DNA of 64,000 nucleotides from positions 56,521 to 120,520 of the forward strand of contig CANJLH010000010.1 of the NCBI GenBank assembly GCA_947475415.1. Reading direction: 5' to 3'. The first letter of the stretch is position 1. Every line of letters starts with the position of its first letter. Source of the stretch: Caulobacteraceae bacterium. GTDB taxonomy: Bacteria > Pseudomonadota > Alphaproteobacteria > Caulobacterales > Caulobacteraceae. A program made the translations under genes and the position numbers. Positions 9,979 to 20,825 of this stretch are shown here, one piece after another. The notes beneath the pieces were generated by a model. It was not told where the DNA came from, did not search any database, and saw nothing but the letters and a program-made list of their open reading frames with translations.

Positions 9979-12927
9979 ATGGCGGATGACGCAGGTCTGA
10001 TCAACGAGGTCCTTCGCGAGACTTCCTTCCTCTATGGCGGCAACACCGCCTATGTGGAGGATCTCTACGCGCGATGGGCTAAGGACCCAGAGGCCGTGGA
10101 GCCCTCCTGGCGCGTGTTCTTCGCTTCACTGCGGGATCGGGCGGACGAGGTGGCGCGAGCCGCTGCGCAACCCACTTGGACGCCGCCGGCGAGACCCGCC
10201 CCTCGGCAGGACTGGCTGTCGGCAATCGACGGCATGTGGCCAGCTGTGGAGAGCAAGCTCCAGTCCAAGATAGCCGAGCGCGCGCCAGCGGTCTCTACCG
10301 AAGCGGTGCGGGCCGCCACGCTGGATTCTCTGCGCGCCATCATGATGATCCGCGCTTATCGCATGCGCGGCCACTTGAAGGCGAACCTCGATCCCCTCGG
10401 AATCGCGACCACGCCGGGCGACGCCAGCGAACTTGATCCTGCGACGTATGGCTTCTCGGAGGCCGACTACGATCGGCCGATATTCCTGGATTTTGTGCTG
10501 GGCCTGGAGACCTCTACGGTCCGTGAGATTCTGGAAATATTGCGGCGCACCTACTGCGGTAATGTCGGCGTGCAGTACATGCACATCTCCGATCCGCGTG
10601 AGAAGGGCTGGCTTCAGGAACGTATCGAAGGCCGCGACAAGGAGATCACCTTCACCCGCGAGGGCAAGATCGCGATCCTGAAGAAGCTGATCGAATCGGA
10701 AGGTTTCGAGCGGTTTCTGCATCGCCGCTTTCCCGGTACAAAGCGGTTCGGTCTCGACGGCGCGGAATCTATGGTTCCGTCCCTTGAGCAGATCATCAAG
10801 CGCGGCGGCGCGCTGGGCGTCGCCGACATTGTGATCGGTATGCCGCACCGCGGGCGCCTGAACGTATTGGCGGCGGTGATGGGAAAGCCCTACCGCGCCA
10901 TTTTCCACGAGTTCCAGGGTGGCGCCTCTCTGCCGTCAGACGTGGAAGGGTCGGGTGACGTGAAGTATCACCTGGGCGCATCGTCGGACCGCGCCTTCGA
11001 CGGCAACAACGTCCACCTGTCACTCACCGCCAACCCCAGCCACCTGGAAATCGTCAATCCGGTGGTGATCGGAAAGGTGCGCGCAAAGCAGGCCTTCACC
11101 TTGCGCGAGAAGCCGGACGCCGGCCGCGGTCACGTGCTGCCGTTGCTATTGCACGGCGATGCGGCCTTCGCGGGCCAGGGTGTGGTGGCCGAGTGTTTCG
11201 CACTCTCCGGCCTGAGAGGCTATGGCGTCGGCGGCACTGTCCACTTCATCGTCAATAACCAGATCGGCTTCACCACCAGCCCCAAGAATAGCCGTTCATC
11301 GCCCTACCCTTCCGATGTGGCGTTGATGGTGGAGGCGCCGATCTTCCACATGAACGGCGACGATCCAGAAGCTTGTGTCTATGCCGTCAAGGTGGCCACC
11401 GAGTTCCGACAGCAATTCGGCAAGGACGTGGTTCTCGACATGTTCTGCTACCGTCGTTACGGCCACAACGAGGGTGACGACCCGACGATGACCCAGCCCT
11501 TGATGTACGCCAAGATCAAGGATCATCCCTCCACCCGTGATCTCTACGCCCGCCGTCTTGTGGGCGAAGGCGTCGTGTCACAGGGTGAGGTCGATGGGTG
11601 GATTCAGGATTTCGACGTGTTCCTCGATGCGGAATACGACGCTGCGAAAACCTACAAGGCGGACAAGGCCGACTGGCTCGACGGCAAGTGGGCCGGCATC
11701 GAGATCACCGGCGAGGAGCGCCGCGAAACCGGCGTCAAGACGAAGAAGCTCCTGGAACTGGGACGCAAGATCACAACAATTCCAAAAGGGATCGCGATCC
11801 ACAAGAACGTCGAGCGGGTGATCCAGAACCGCCGCGAAGCGTTCGAGACCGGTACGGGGATCGACTGGTCCACTGCCGAACACCTGGCCTTCGCGACCTT
11901 GCTCGACCAAGGGTTCCCTGTGCGCCTATCCGGCCAGGACAGCGTTCGCGGCACCTTCACCCAGCGGCATTCGGCGATCATCGACCAGAACACCGAAGAA
12001 GCCTATTTTCCCCTCCGCAACCTGTCGGAGACCCAAGCGCACTTCGAGGTGCTGGATTCGGCCCTCTCCGAGGAAGCCGTTCTGGGCTTCGAGTACGGCT
12101 TCTCGCTGACCGACCCGACGTCGCTTACCCTCTGGGAGGCGCAATTCGGCGACTTCGCGAACGGCGCCCAGGTGGTGATTGACCAGTTCATCTCGTCGGG
12201 CGAACGCAAGTGGTTGAGGATGAGCGGCCTCGTACTGTTGCTGCCGCACGGATACGAGGGACAAGGTCCCGAACACTCCACGGCGCGCCTCGAGCGGTTC
12301 CTGCAGCTCTGCGCCGAAGACAACTTGCAGGTCGTCAACGTCACCACGCCGGCCAACTATTTCCACGTTCTGCGCCGCCAGATGCTGCGCGAGTTCCGCA
12401 AGCCCCTCATCGTCATGGCGCCCAAGAGCCTGCTGCGTCACAAGCGCGCCGTCTCCAATCTATCGGACATGACCGAAGGCTCGTCCTTCCATCGGGTGAT
12501 GATAGACGGCGCCGAGGCGAGCTGCGACGTAGGCGGCGTGGAATTGGCGCCTGATCAAGAGATCAACCGCGTCGTGCTTTGCTCGGGCAAGGTCTATTTT
12601 GATCTGGTCGATCAGCGCGCCAAGAGCGGACGCAATGACGTCTATCTGTTGCGCCTGGAGCAGTTCTATCCCTGGCCTCTCAAGTCACTGACAAATGAAT
12701 TGCGCCGGTTCGTCAACGCCGAGATCGTCTGGTGTCAGGAGGAGCCCAAGAACATGGGCGGTTGGACCTTTGTCGACGCTTGGCTCGAACTCACCCTTCA
12801 CCGCCTGAAAATCAGGGCCAAGCGGGCACGCTATGTAGGCCGCCCAGCCACAGCCTCGACCGCCGCCGGCCAGATGAGCCGGCACCAGAAGGAACTAGAG
12901 GCGTTCTTGACCGAGGCCTTCGCTTAG
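9979..12927 (+). CDS. sucA: 2-oxoglutarate dehydrogenase E1 component
   Basis: Thiamine diphosphate-dependent decarboxylase that starts the 2-oxoglutarate dehydrogenase reaction and reductively succinylates the lipoyl group of SucB. At 982 residues it is a full-length E1o. The N-terminal helix that docks E2 is present ([19 protein letters not shown]), followed by [24 protein letters not shown], the ThDP motif region [12 protein letters not shown]...NNQIGFTT, and [20 protein letters not shown] in the pyrimidine-binding half. The gene begins with ATG preceded by GAGGGCGAGTGAC. A 12-base perfect palindrome (9942-9953) sits upstream. sucB follows after 38 bases. Confidence 0.98.
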   Translation: MADDAGLINEVLRETSFLYGGNTAYVEDLYARWAKDPEAVEPSWRVFFASLRDRADEVARAAAQPTWTPPARPAPRQDWLSAIDGMWPAVESKLQSKIAERAPAVSTEAVRAATLDSLRAIMMIRAYRMRGHLKANLDPLGIATTPGDASELDPATYGFSEADYDRPIFLDFVLGLETSTVREILEILRRTYCGNVGVQYMHISDPREKGWLQERIEGRDKEITFTREGKIAILKKLIESEGFERFLHRRFPGTKRFGLDGAESMVPSLEQIIKRGGALGVADIVIGMPHRGRLNVLAAVMGKPYRAIFHEFQGGASLPSDVEGSGDVKYHLGASSDRAFDGNNVHLSLTANPSHLEIVNPVVIGKVRAKQAFTLREKPDAGRGHVLPLLLHGDAAFAGQGVVAECFALSGLRGYGVGGTVHFIVNNQIGFTTSPKNSRSSPYPSDVALMVEAPIFHMNGDDPEACVYAVKVATEFRQQFGKDVVLDMFCYRRYGHNEGDDPTMTQPLMYAKIKDHPSTRDLYARRLVGEGVVSQGEVDGWIQDFDVFLDAEYDAAKTYKADKADWLDGKWAGIEITGEERRETGVKTKKLLELGRKITTIPKGIAIHKNVERVIQNRREAFETGTGIDWSTAEHLAFATLLDQGFPVRLSGQDSVRGTFTQRHSAIIDQNTEEAYFPLRNLSETQAHFEVLDSALSEEAVLGFEYGFSLTDPTSLTLWEAQFGDFANGAQVVIDQFISSGERKWLRMSGLVLLLPHGYEGQGPEHSTARLERFLQLCAEDNLQVVNVTTPANYFHVLRRQMLREFRKPLIVMAPKSLLRHKRAVSNLSDMTEGSSFHRVMIDGAEASCDVGGVELAPDQEINRVVLCSGKVYFDLVDQRAKSGRNDVYLLRLEQFYPWPLKSLTNELRRFVNAEIVWCQEEPKNMGGWTFVDAWLELTLHRLKIRAKRARYVGRPATASTAAGQMSRHQKELEAFLTEAFA

Positions 12928-12965
12928 CGGTCCGGCCGAACCAGACGAGAAACAGGACACACCCC

Positions 12966-14168
12966 ATGGCCGATATCACGACGCCGGCGCTCGGCGAGTC
13001 CGTCACCGAGGCCACCGTGGCGCGCTGGGCGAAGAAGCCAGGCGACTCGGTGCGCAAAGATGAGATCCTGGTCGAACTGGAGACTGACAAGGTCAGTCTT
13101 GAGGTTGCCTCGCCCACCGATGGGGTGCTTTCGGAGGTCGCGGCCGAAGAGGGCGCTACGGTGACGCCGGGCGCGTTGCTCGGGCGGGTTACAAATGGCG
13201 CGGCCGCGGCGGCCCCTGTTGAAAAACCCGCGGCGACAGTGGTTGCGGTCAAACCGGAACCTGCGCCCACTCCGCCGTCGCCGTCGCCGTCGCCGGTTAT
13301 GGCGCCGTCGGCTCAGAGGATCGCCACTGAGAACAACCTAGATCCCGCCGCGATCGCAGGCTCGGGCAAGGATGGCCGCATCACCAAGGGCGACGCGCTG
13401 GCCGCCCTTGAGACCCGCGCCAATGTCCCGGCGCCGCCGGCGACGCCGGCCGGCACGCGCGAGGTGCACGCCCGCGAAGAGCGTGTGCGCATGACCCGCC
13501 TGCGCCAAACGATCGCGCGCCGGCTCAAGGAAGCGCAGACCAACGCCGCCATGCTCACCACATTCAATGAGGTGGATATGAGCGCGGTGATGGCCGCCCG
13601 CGCCCATTACAAGGACGCCTTCGAAAGGCGCCACGGCGTGAAGCTGGGTTTCATGGGTTTCTTCGTGAAGGCGGTGGTCGCGGCGCTGAAGCAGATCCCC
13701 GACGTCAACGCCGAGATCGACGGCGCCGACATCATCTACAAGAATTATTACGATATCGGTGTGGCGGTCGGCACGGAGCGCGGCCTGGTGGTGCCGGTGC
13801 TGCGCGACGCGGACGCATTAAGTCTGGCCGGGGTGGAGAAGGCGATCGGCGACCTCGGCCGCAAGGCCCGCGATGGGACCCTGGCCCTGGAGGATTTGCA
13901 GGGCGGCACCTTCACCATCTCCAACGGCGGGGTCTACGGCTCGCTGATGTCGACGCCCATCCTGAATGCGCCTCAGTCGGGGATCCTCGGCATGCACAAG
14001 ATTCAGGATCGCCCCGTCGCGGTAGGGGGTCAGGTGGTTATCCGGCCGATGATGTACCTGGCGCTCTCCTACGACCACCGTGTCGTCGACGGCCAGGGCG
14101 CGGTGACTTTCCTGGTTGCGGTCAAGGACGCCATCGAGGACCCGCAGCGACTGTTGCTGGATATCTGA
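12966..14168 (+). CDS. sucB: dihydrolipoyllysine-residue succinyltransferase (2-oxoglutarate dehydrogenase E2)
   Basis: The core acyltransferase of the 2-oxoglutarate dehydrogenase complex. The 400 residues contain one N-terminal lipoyl domain with the lipoylated Lys in [11 protein letters not shown], an Ala/Pro-rich linker with a PSPSPSP run, a peripheral subunit-binding domain ([18 protein letters not shown]), a second linker, and the catalytic domain ending with [15 protein letters not shown], which holds the active-site His and Asp. The ATG selected gives [18 protein letters not shown], the standard E2o start. It lies between sucA and lpd, so all three complex components are made from one locus. 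Confidence 0.98.
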   Translation: MADITTPALGESVTEATVARWAKKPGDSVRKDEILVELETDKVSLEVASPTDGVLSEVAAEEGATVTPGALLGRVTNGAAAAAPVEKPAATVVAVKPEPAPTPPSPSPSPVMAPSAQRIATENNLDPAAIAGSGKDGRITKGDALAALETRANVPAPPATPAGTREVHAREERVRMTRLRQTIARRLKEAQTNAAMLTTFNEVDMSAVMAARAHYKDAFERRHGVKLGFMGFFVKAVVAALKQIPDVNAEIDGADIIYKNYYDIGVAVGTERGLVVPVLRDADALSLAGVEKAIGDLGRKARDGTLALEDLQGGTFTISNGGVYGSLMSTPILNAPQSGILGMHKIQDRPVAVGGQVVIRPMMYLALSYDHRVVDGQGAVTFLVAVKDAIEDPQRLLLDI

Positions 14169-14278
14169 GGGCGGAATTGCAAGGGCGGTTTCCGACGCAA
14201 TAGGTTCTGGTAGCCTGCTGAGGCTCGCCTCTTAGTGTATTCCGGCGTCGTCCGGCGCGGATTGAGGAACATTCACCA

Positions 14279-15676
14279 ATGGCCACCTACGACGTCGTCA
14301 TCATCGGAGGCGGCCCCGGCGGTTACAACGCCGCCATCCGCGCCGGCCAGCTGGGGCTGAAGGCCGCGGTGGTGGAGAAGGGACCGACGCTGGGGGGAAC
14401 CTGCCTCAACGTCGGCTGCATGCCCTCCAAGGCGCTGCTGCACGCCTCGGAAATGTTTGACGCGGCGGCCAATCATTTCGCCGAACTGGGAATCGAAGCG
14501 GTTGCAAAGCTCAATCTGCCCCAGATGATGAAACAGAAGGCCGATTCGGTGGGCGCGCTCACCAAGGGCATCGAGTTCCTGTTCAAGAAAAACAAGGTCG
14601 ACTGGATCAAGGGCGCTGGCAAGCTCGCCGGACCCGGTAGGGTCGAGGTGACCGCCGCCAACGGCAGCCTATCCAGCCTGGAGGCGAAAAACATCGTAAT
14701 CGCCAGCGGATCGGAACCATCGCCGCTGCCTGGCGTAGCGGTGGATCAGCAGCGCATCGTCGATTCCACCGGCGCGCTCTCACTGCCAGAGGTTCCGAAA
14801 AGCCTGATCGTCATCGGCGCTGGAGTCATCGGGCTTGAGCTGGGCTCGGTGTGGCGCCGGTTGGGCGCTGAGGTGACGGTGGTGGAGTTCCTGGACCGCA
14901 TCACGCCGGGCATGGACGCCGAGGTTGCGAAGACCTTCCAGCGGGCGCTGACCAAGCAAGGGATGGCCTTCAAGCTGGCGTCAAAGGTTACCGGCGCCCT
15001 GGCGTCCGAGACCGACGTGTCCCTTACGGTTGAGCCGGTCGCAGGCGGAGCGGCGGAGACGATGGCAGCTGACTACGTACTGTTGGCCGTCGGCCGTCGG
15101 CCGTTTACGGAAGGGCTGGGTCTGGACAGCGTCGGGATCATGCCGGACCGGCGCGGCTTTATCGAGACCGACCACTGGAAGACCTCCGCCCCCGGCGTCT
15201 GGGCGATCGGCGACGTCACCCTTGGCCCCATGCTGGCGCACAAGGCCGAAGAAGAGGCGGTGGCCTGTATCGAAACCATCGCCGGCAAGGCGGGCCACGC
15301 GGATCTGAGGTTGATTCCGTCCGTCGTCTACACCGTGCCGGAAGTGGCTTGGGTCGGCCAGACCGAAGAGGAGCTGAAGGCGGCTGGACGTGCCTACAAA
15401 GTCGGCAAGTTCCCGTTCAGCGCCAACTCCCGGGCCAAGATCAACCACGAGACCGAGGGCTTCGTTAAGGTGCTCGCGGACCCCGCCACCGACGAGGTGC
15501 TGGGTGTCCACATGATCGGCCCCAGCGTATCGGAAATGATTGGCGAGTGCTGCTTGGCCATGGCCTTCAAGGCCGCCAGCGAGGACATCGCGCGCATCTG
15601 CCATCCGCACCCCACCCGTTCCGAGGCCTTGCGTCAGGCCGCCATGGGGGTTGAGGGCTGGACCATGCAGGCTTGA
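14279..15676 (+). CDS. lpd: dihydrolipoyl dehydrogenase (E3)
   Basis: FAD-dependent reoxidation of dihydrolipoamide with NAD as acceptor. The 465 residues have the FAD-binding GGGPGGYNAAIRAGQLG, the redox disulfide GGTCLNVGCMPSKALL, the NAD-binding GAGVIGLELGSVWRRLGAEV, GDVTLGPMLAHKAEEE, and the dimer-interface catalytic HPHPTRSE. About 110 bases separate it from sucB. Position suggests it serves 2-oxoglutarate dehydrogenase; whether pyruvate dehydrogenase has its own E3 cannot be seen here. The stop codon overlaps the next start (TTGA). Confidence 0.97.
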   Translation: MATYDVVIIGGGPGGYNAAIRAGQLGLKAAVVEKGPTLGGTCLNVGCMPSKALLHASEMFDAAANHFAELGIEAVAKLNLPQMMKQKADSVGALTKGIEFLFKKNKVDWIKGAGKLAGPGRVEVTAANGSLSSLEAKNIVIASGSEPSPLPGVAVDQQRIVDSTGALSLPEVPKSLIVIGAGVIGLELGSVWRRLGAEVTVVEFLDRITPGMDAEVAKTFQRALTKQGMAFKLASKVTGALASETDVSLTVEPVAGGAAETMAADYVLLAVGRRPFTEGLGLDSVGIMPDRRGFIETDHWKTSAPGVWAIGDVTLGPMLAHKAEEEAVACIETIAGKAGHADLRLIPSVVYTVPEVAWVGQTEEELKAAGRAYKVGKFPFSANSRAKINHETEGFVKVLADPATDEVLGVHMIGPSVSEMIGECCLAMAFKAASEDIARICHPHPTRSEALRQAAMGVEGWTMQA

Positions 15677-16116
15677 GCGAGGGGCTGGTCATTCGCCTGG
15701 CGACGGCGGACGAATTGGCGGCCTGCGCGGCGCTTTACGAGGCGGTCCTGCGTGAAACTTTCACCTGGACGAAGCCCGATACCCACAGGGCGGCCGATTT
15801 CCTGCGCCACGCCCGCGACGAAGAGATTTACGCCGCATTCGAGGGTGGACGCCTGGCCGGCATCGCCGCCTTTTACCGGCCGGCCAACTTCCTGCATTCG
15901 CTCTATGTCGCCGAGCGGGGGCGGGGGATCGGCCGGGCGCTCCTCGATTACGTAAGCCAGGCGGCGGATGGACCGCTATCCCTCAAGGTGCAGACAGCAA
16001 ACAGTCGCGCCCAGGCCTTTTACATCCGCGAAGGATTCCGAGTGGTGGAGGATGGCCGCGATTCTCCCGGCGGCATCGCCTGGCGACGCCTGATCCGCAC
16101 TGCGAACCCAATTTAA
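15673..16116 (+). CDS. GNAT family N-acetyltransferase
   Basis: A 147-residue acetyl-CoA-dependent acyltransferase. The acetyl-CoA-binding motif A is RGRGIGRALLDYVSQ (residues about 79-93), after the beta-4 strand FLHSLYVAE; motif B is ANSRAQAFYIREGFRVVEDG. The start is TTG overlapping the lpd stop, so it is probably translationally coupled to lpd and is the last gene of the suc-lpd run. The acceptor substrate is unknown; location invites the idea of protein or metabolite acetylation linked to central metabolism, but nothing in the sequence proves it. Confidence 0.88.
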   Translation: MSEGLVIRLATADELAACAALYEAVLRETFTWTKPDTHRAADFLRHARDEEIYAAFEGGRLAGIAAFYRPANFLHSLYVAERGRGIGRALLDYVSQAADGPLSLKVQTANSRAQAFYIREGFRVVEDGRDSPGGIAWRRLIRTANPI

Positions 16117-16169
16117 CTATCGATGGGGTTCGCCTGGGCGTAGCCTTCCCGTCAGAATGGGAGGAATGC

Positions 16170-16313
16170 ATGAGTATGATCGCGGTTCTGTTCGCTGATC
16201 TGCCAAAAGCGCATCACACCCTGACCGTCCTGCGCGGCATCGACAGTTGCGCCGTCTCCTCGCCGGTGCGCTACAACGTCGAAGGCGACGGGCGCGCCGC
16301 CGCCGGGCGTTGA
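16170..16313 (+). CDS. possible small protein, 47 residues
   Basis: An ATG preceded by GGGAGGAATGC, a strong ribosome-binding site, opens a 47-residue frame: MSMIAVLFADLPKAHHTLTV, then LRGIDSCAVSSPVRYNVEG and an Ala/Gly/Arg-rich end. It ends 3 bases before the stop of convergent xerC. I do not recognise it. The ribosome-binding site and coding-like composition support translation; the short length leaves doubt. Confidence 0.4.
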   Translation: MSMIAVLFADLPKAHHTLTVLRGIDSCAVSSPVRYNVEGDGRAAAGR

Positions 16314-16316
16314 AGA

Positions 16317-17258
16317 TCAAGCGTGCGGGTGAGCATTGGCGTAGGCGCTGAGCAAGGCTTGGGCGTCCACAGCTGTGTAGCGTTGAGTCGTCGACAGCGA
16401 GGCGTGGCCGAGCAGCTCCTGGATCGACCGCAGATCCGCCCCGGCTCCGAGCAGGTGCGTGGCGAAGGAATGGCGCAGCGCATGCGGCGTGGCGCTGTCC
16501 GGCAGGCCGAGGCGTCCGCGCAGGGCCTGGACGGTGGCCTGGACGTGCCGCGGGCTGAGCGGACCGCCGCGCCTGGCCCGGAATAGAGCTTCGTCGGATT
16601 CAACAACGAACGGGGCCAGTGCGATATAGTCAGCTACGGCCGCGCGAACCGCGGCCAGTACGGGTACAATTCGGGTCTTGGTCCCCTTGCCGACTATCCG
16701 CAGCGTGTCCCCAAGGGGCGCATCGGCGCCTCGCAGGGACAAAGCTTCTGAGATCCGCAGACCACAGCCGTACAGCAACGTCAGGACGGCGGCGTCGCGT
16801 GCAGCTTCCCAATCCTCGAGGTCAGGATCCAGACCGGGCTCGGCGATCATTCCCAGCGCCTGGTCTTCGCTGACTGGCCGTGGGACGCCGGGCCGGACGC
16901 GTGGGCCGCGCACCACGGTGATTCCGGCGTTTGGCGTGTCGAGGCGCAGATCGCAAAACCGATGAAAGGCGCGCACCGCCGATAACGCCTGGGACATGGA
17001 TCTCGGCGACAATGGCCGTTCCGCGCCTCGTAGGTTGGCGAGCCAGGCGCGGATCTCGCCGGCGGAAACGCCGCCCAAATCGCCGAGGCTAACGGCCCCG
17101 CCTCGATGGCGCTCCAGGAAGGCGATATAGCGGCGTCCCGCAAATCCATAGGCCTCTAGCGTCCGCGGAGAGGCGCGACGCTCGTGGCCGAGGTGATGCA
17201 ACCAGGCGCCGATGGCTTCCTGCGCGGAGCTGAGGGATTTGTTTAGAGGATCGGCCAT
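16317..17258 (-). CDS. xerC: tyrosine recombinase XerC
   Basis: Site-specific recombinase that, with XerD, resolves chromosome dimers at dif. The 313 residues have the SAM-like N-terminal core-binding domain (HERRASPRTLEAYGFAGRRY) and the catalytic domain with the full active-site set: Arg in YGCGLRISEALSL, Lys in GKGTKTRIVP, HxxR in PHALRHSFATHLLGAGA, His in LLGHASLSTTQRYT, and the nucleophilic Tyr in QRYT. Its start overlaps the end of the DUF484 gene. The DUF484-xerC order is common in proteobacteria and indicates the housekeeping recombinase, not an integrase of a mobile element. Confidence 0.93.
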   Translation of the reverse strand: MADPLNKSLSSAQEAIGAWLHHLGHERRASPRTLEAYGFAGRRYIAFLERHRGGAVSLGDLGGVSAGEIRAWLANLRGAERPLSPRSMSQALSAVRAFHRFCDLRLDTPNAGITVVRGPRVRPGVPRPVSEDQALGMIAEPGLDPDLEDWEAARDAAVLTLLYGCGLRISEALSLRGADAPLGDTLRIVGKGTKTRIVPVLAAVRAAVADYIALAPFVVESDEALFRARRGGPLSPRHVQATVQALRGRLGLPDSATPHALRHSFATHLLGAGADLRSIQELLGHASLSTTQRYTAVDAQALLSAYANAHPHA

Positions 17259-17926
17259 CGCTCGGCCGTGCGTTCAATCACTCGGGCGATGAAACTGACC
17301 AGTTCGGCGCCCATGTCCGCAGTGAAGCCGAGCGGGTCTTCAGAGCCAAAGGCTAACAATCCTTGACGCGCAGGTTCCCAGATCGCCAACCTGACCAGGG
17401 CCATGGAAGCGACCTGCTCAGCCTGGTCGCCAAATAAACTGAGCGCAGGTGCATGAAAACCCATCCGCTCCAGGCTCTGGCTCCCGTCAAGGATCAGGTC
17501 CACCTGGCCTTCCACCAGCGGCCGCCATCCGGCGGGGGCGCGGGCGGGCCCCTCAAGGGCCACAACCCCGGCGACGAGCCCAAATCTAAGGTGGGCGAGG
17601 TCCATGACGCGGCGGGCCAAGTCGGCGTGGTTTCGCGCTTCCAGCAGATCGATCACTGCGCCATGGGTCTGGGCCTGGGCGGCGAAGTTCTCCTGCGCCA
17701 TGGCCTCAAGCTGGCGACGTGCCGCCTGCTCTTGTTGATGGGCGGCGTGGACGCGGACCAGCGCCGCCGGCGCGAAGGCGACGACATTACCGCCCACCGC
17801 ATGCAGACCCAACTCGGCGAGGAGTCCCTCCTGCTCCAGCAGGAAACCGGGATTGTCGCGCAGAAAGCGACGGATGGCGTCCGGCTCCAGCGCGTGAAAC
17901 TTCGCCTTCGCCGCGTTCCCGTCCAT
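17243..17926 (-). CDS. DUF484 family protein
   Basis: A 227-residue GAF-like protein of unknown function. Recognisable family features are IRRFLRDNPGFLLEQEGLL near the N-terminus, a coiled helix (QQEQAARRQLEAMAQENFAA) and a GAF-like C-terminal half with LALVRLAIWEP-type strands and LLAFGSEDPLGFTADMGAEL. The gene is regularly next to xerC in proteobacteria, as here where the two overlap by 16 bases. Transaldolase is 11 bases upstream on the same strand, so the three probably form one transcript. Confidence 0.88.
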   Translation of the reverse strand: MDGNAAKAKFHALEPDAIRRFLRDNPGFLLEQEGLLAELGLHAVGGNVVAFAPAALVRVHAAHQQEQAARRQLEAMAQENFAAQAQTHGAVIDLLEARNHADLARRVMDLAHLRFGLVAGVVALEGPARAPAGWRPLVEGQVDLILDGSQSLERMGFHAPALSLFGDQAEQVASMALVRLAIWEPARQGLLAFGSEDPLGFTADMGAELVSFIARVIERTAERWPIL

Positions 17927-17936
17927 CCCGCCCCCT

Positions 17937-18590
17937 TCAGAGGATCGACTGGCCTGTCTTCGCCCAGTCGCTCAGGAACTGTTCAAGACCCTTTTCAGTT
18001 AACGGGTGCTTGAAGAGAGCGGCGAATACGTCGGGCGGGATAGTTGCGCAGTCCGCGCCGGCCAAGGCCGCTGAAGTCACGTGGGCCGGGCTGCGGATCG
18101 AAGCCGCCAGGATTTCCGTATCGAAGTCAAAGTTGTCATAGATCGCCCGTATTTCGGTGATCAGGTCCATGCCCTGGGCGCCGTGGTCGTCCAGCCGGCC
18201 GATGAACGGGCTGACATAGGTTGCACCGGCCTTCGCCGCGAGCAGGGCCTGGGCGGCGGAAAAGCAAAGAGTCACGTTTGTCTGAATGCCCTCGCGGGCG
18301 AAAACCCCCGTTGCGACCAGGCCTTCGCGGGTCAAGGGAACCTTAACCACCACATTGGGGGCCACAGCGGCCAGCTTTCTGCCCTCGGCCAACATGCCGG
18401 CGGCGTCGGTAGCGACGGCCTCCGCGCTAACGGGCCCCTCGACGAGGCCGCAAATCTCGGCGATGACCTCCAGCATGGGTCGGCCGGATTTGGCGATGAG
18501 GCTCGGGTTGGTGGTCACACCGTCGACCAGGCCGGTGGCGGCCAGATCCTTGAGGACGGCAGTGTCGGTAGTGTCGAGAAAAAGCTGCAT
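17937..18590 (-). CDS. tal: transaldolase / fructose-6-phosphate aldolase-like (short form)
   Basis: A 217-residue class I aldolase of the short transaldolase group (MipB/TalC type), acting on fructose 6-phosphate or sedoheptulose 7-phosphate in the non-oxidative pentose phosphate pathway. It begins [17 protein letters not shown], has [16 protein letters not shown], the Schiff-base Lys in [32 protein letters not shown] and [13 protein letters not shown]. Short-form enzymes can be either transaldolases or aldolases, and sequence alone does not fully separate them. It is transcribed away from priA. Confidence 0.9.
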   Translation of the reverse strand: MQLFLDTTDTAVLKDLAATGLVDGVTTNPSLIAKSGRPMLEVIAEICGLVEGPVSAEAVATDAAGMLAEGRKLAAVAPNVVVKVPLTREGLVATGVFAREGIQTNVTLCFSAAQALLAAKAGATYVSPFIGRLDDHGAQGMDLITEIRAIYDNFDFDTEILAASIRSPAHVTSAALAGADCATIPPDVFAALFKHPLTEKGLEQFLSDWAKTGQSIL

Positions 18591-18665
18591 GGACTGGGCC
18601 TCGCCGAAAAGGGTGGCGGGCCTTTTAGCCGTTGGCGCCCGGTTAGGCCACTCGGGCGTGATCGC

Positions 18666-20825
18666 ATGACGCGGATCGCCTCTGTCCTGCTGCCCCTGCC
18701 ATTGCCGGAGGCGTTCGACTATGCCGAGCCCGAGGGGATGAACCTGGTCCTCGGCGACGCCGTTGCGGTGCCGCTGGGGCCCCGGATCGTGCGCGGAATC
18801 GTCGCCGACCTGCGCGACGGCGCTGGTGTGAACCGGCCGTTGAAGCTGGTTGCCGAGCGGCTGGAGGACCCGGCGATTCCGGCTGGTGCGCTGGCATTCG
18901 TGCTTTGGGCCGCCCGTTATTCAGTAGCTGCGCCGGGTCAGGCTTTGGCCATAGCATTGCGGGGCGCCCGCGCCCCTCGGCCGAGGCCTGAAAAATCGTT
19001 GGCATTGACGGGGATCCAACCGGCGAGGGTGACTCCGGCCCGAGCGCGGGTCCTGGAGGCGGCAGCGTCCGGGGGATCGCCGTCCGAGGTGGCGCGACGG
19101 GCGGGCGTATCCGCGGGCGTCGTGAAGTCCCTTGTCGATGAGGGCGTGCTGACCGTCGAGGTGCGCCCTTTAGACCTGTCGTTTGATCCGCCGGATACCG
19201 GTCTAGCGGGCGCTGCGCTGAATCCCAGTCAGCAGGCCGCGGCGGACGCCCTGAGGACTATGCTCGCCAACGACGGCTTCCAGGTGGCGCTGCTCGACGG
19301 CGTCACCGGTTCCGGCAAGACCGAGGTCTATCTTGAGGCGGTCGCAGCCGTCCTATCGGCGGACCCGAATGCTCAGGTTCTCATCATGCTGCCGGAAATC
19401 GCCCTGACCCAGGCGGTGATCGCGCGGGTCACAGCGCGGTTCGGCGCGCTGCCCGGGGAGTGGCACTCCGATGTCGCTCCGGCGCAGCGTCGCCGGGTTT
19501 GGGAGGCGGTGGCCGGTGGGCGCTGCCGGATCGTGGTTGGCGCCCGCTCGGCGCTGTTCCTGCCCTTCGGCGACCTTAAGCTCATCGTCGTGGATGAAGA
19601 GCACGACAGCTCCTACAAGCAGGAAGAAGGCTTCATCTATCAGGCCCGTGATCTGGCCGTGGCCCGCGCCAAGATCGAGGGCGCGGCGGTGGTGCTGGCC
19701 TCGGCGACGCCCTCTTTGGAATCCCTGCGCAACGCCGAGACGGGCCGCTACAAATGGCTGCGACTGACGGCGCGCCACGGGGTCGCGCGCTTGCCCGAAA
19801 TGCGGCTGATCGATCTGCGCGAGACGCCACCTGAGGCGGGGCGCTGGTTGTCGCCGCCCCTGGTGGCGGCTATGGCCGAAACCTATGGGCGCGGCGAACA
19901 GTCCCTGCTGTTCCTGAACCGGAGGGGCTATGCGCCCCTGGTGCTATGCAAGGCCTGTGGCGAGCGGCTCACCGCGCCGGATACAGATTCCTGGCTGGTC
20001 GAGCATCGTTACACTGGCCGGCTCGTCTGTCACCTGACTGGTTTTTCCATGCCCAAGCCGGAGGTATGTCCCCTCTGTGGGGCGACGGGATCGCTTACCT
20101 CGGTTGGTCCTGGTGTGGAGCGTGTGGAGGAGGAGGCCCGCGGTCTGTTTCCCGACGCGCGCATCGCCGTGTTTTCCTCCGACACAGCCTACGACCCTCG
20201 CGAGGGTCGTCGATTGATAGAGGCCATGGAGGTCGGCGACATCGACATTCTGGTGGCGACCCAGGCGGCGGCGAAGGGCCACAATTTCCCCAACCTGACC
20301 CTGGTGGGAGTGGTGGACGCCGATCTTGGTCTTCGCGGCGGTGATCTGCGCGCGGCGGAGCGCACCTTTCAGTTGCTCGCGCAGGCGGCGGGCCGGGCTG
20401 GGCGCATGGATCGTCCGGGCCACGCGTTGCTGCAGACCTGGGCGCCGGATCATGCGGTGATGCAGGCGTTAGCCGCCCAGGACAGGGACACCTTCGTCGC
20501 CGCCGAGCTGGCCGAGCGCGAACTCGCCGGTTTGCCGCCGTTCGGGCGCCTCGCCGCCGTGATCCTTTCAGGTCCCGACGCCGAGGCTTTGGAGGCTTTC
20601 GCGCGCGAGATGGCGCAGGCCGCACCCAATGCATCGGATGTGGAGGTTTATGGTCCAGCAGATGCGCCTTTGAGCCTGGTGCGGGGGCGCCGCCGCAAAC
20701 GCTTCCTGGTGCGAGCGGACCGCAGCGTGGACATCTCGGCCTACATGGCAGCCTGGCGCGCGCGGGTGCGGCCGCGCGGCGCTATCCGGTTAGTCATCGA
20801 TATCGACCCCTACAGTTTCCTTTGA
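18666..20825 (+). CDS. priA: primosomal protein N' (replication restart helicase PriA) with altered zinc module
   Basis: A 3'-to-5' superfamily 2 helicase that reloads the replisome at stalled forks. The start [20 protein letters not shown] gives 719 residues, typical for PriA. The N-terminal DNA-binding domain is followed by Walker [17 protein letters not shown], the DEEH box [24 protein letters not shown] and C-terminal helicase motifs with [16 protein letters not shown]. The Cys-rich insertion has [24 protein letters not shown] and EVCPLCG: only five of the eight usual Cys remain. The missing three all belong to what I recall as the second zinc site. The 3' end overlaps the convergent exporter gene by 16 bases. 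Confidence 0.95.
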   Translation: MTRIASVLLPLPLPEAFDYAEPEGMNLVLGDAVAVPLGPRIVRGIVADLRDGAGVNRPLKLVAERLEDPAIPAGALAFVLWAARYSVAAPGQALAIALRGARAPRPRPEKSLALTGIQPARVTPARARVLEAAASGGSPSEVARRAGVSAGVVKSLVDEGVLTVEVRPLDLSFDPPDTGLAGAALNPSQQAAADALRTMLANDGFQVALLDGVTGSGKTEVYLEAVAAVLSADPNAQVLIMLPEIALTQAVIARVTARFGALPGEWHSDVAPAQRRRVWEAVAGGRCRIVVGARSALFLPFGDLKLIVVDEEHDSSYKQEEGFIYQARDLAVARAKIEGAAVVLASATPSLESLRNAETGRYKWLRLTARHGVARLPEMRLIDLRETPPEAGRWLSPPLVAAMAETYGRGEQSLLFLNRRGYAPLVLCKACGERLTAPDTDSWLVEHRYTGRLVCHLTGFSMPKPEVCPLCGATGSLTSVGPGVERVEEEARGLFPDARIAVFSSDTAYDPREGRRLIEAMEVGDIDILVATQAAAKGHNFPNLTLVGVVDADLGLRGGDLRAAERTFQLLAQAAGRAGRMDRPGHALLQTWAPDHAVMQALAAQDRDTFVAAELAERELAGLPPFGRLAAVILSGPDAEALEAFAREMAQAAPNASDVEVYGPADAPLSLVRGRRRKRFLVRADRSVDISAYMAAWRARVRPRGAIRLVIDIDPYSFL

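Noticed and set aside
16317..17258. xerC as evidence of an integrated element
   Set aside because: The DUF484-xerC arrangement, the absence of att-like repeats and normal housekeeping neighbours point to chromosome dimer resolution.
18081..18665. N-terminal extension of priA by 195 codons
   Set aside because: The extension lies antisense to the transaldolase gene and has no PriA similarity; the normal PriA N-terminus starts at 18666.
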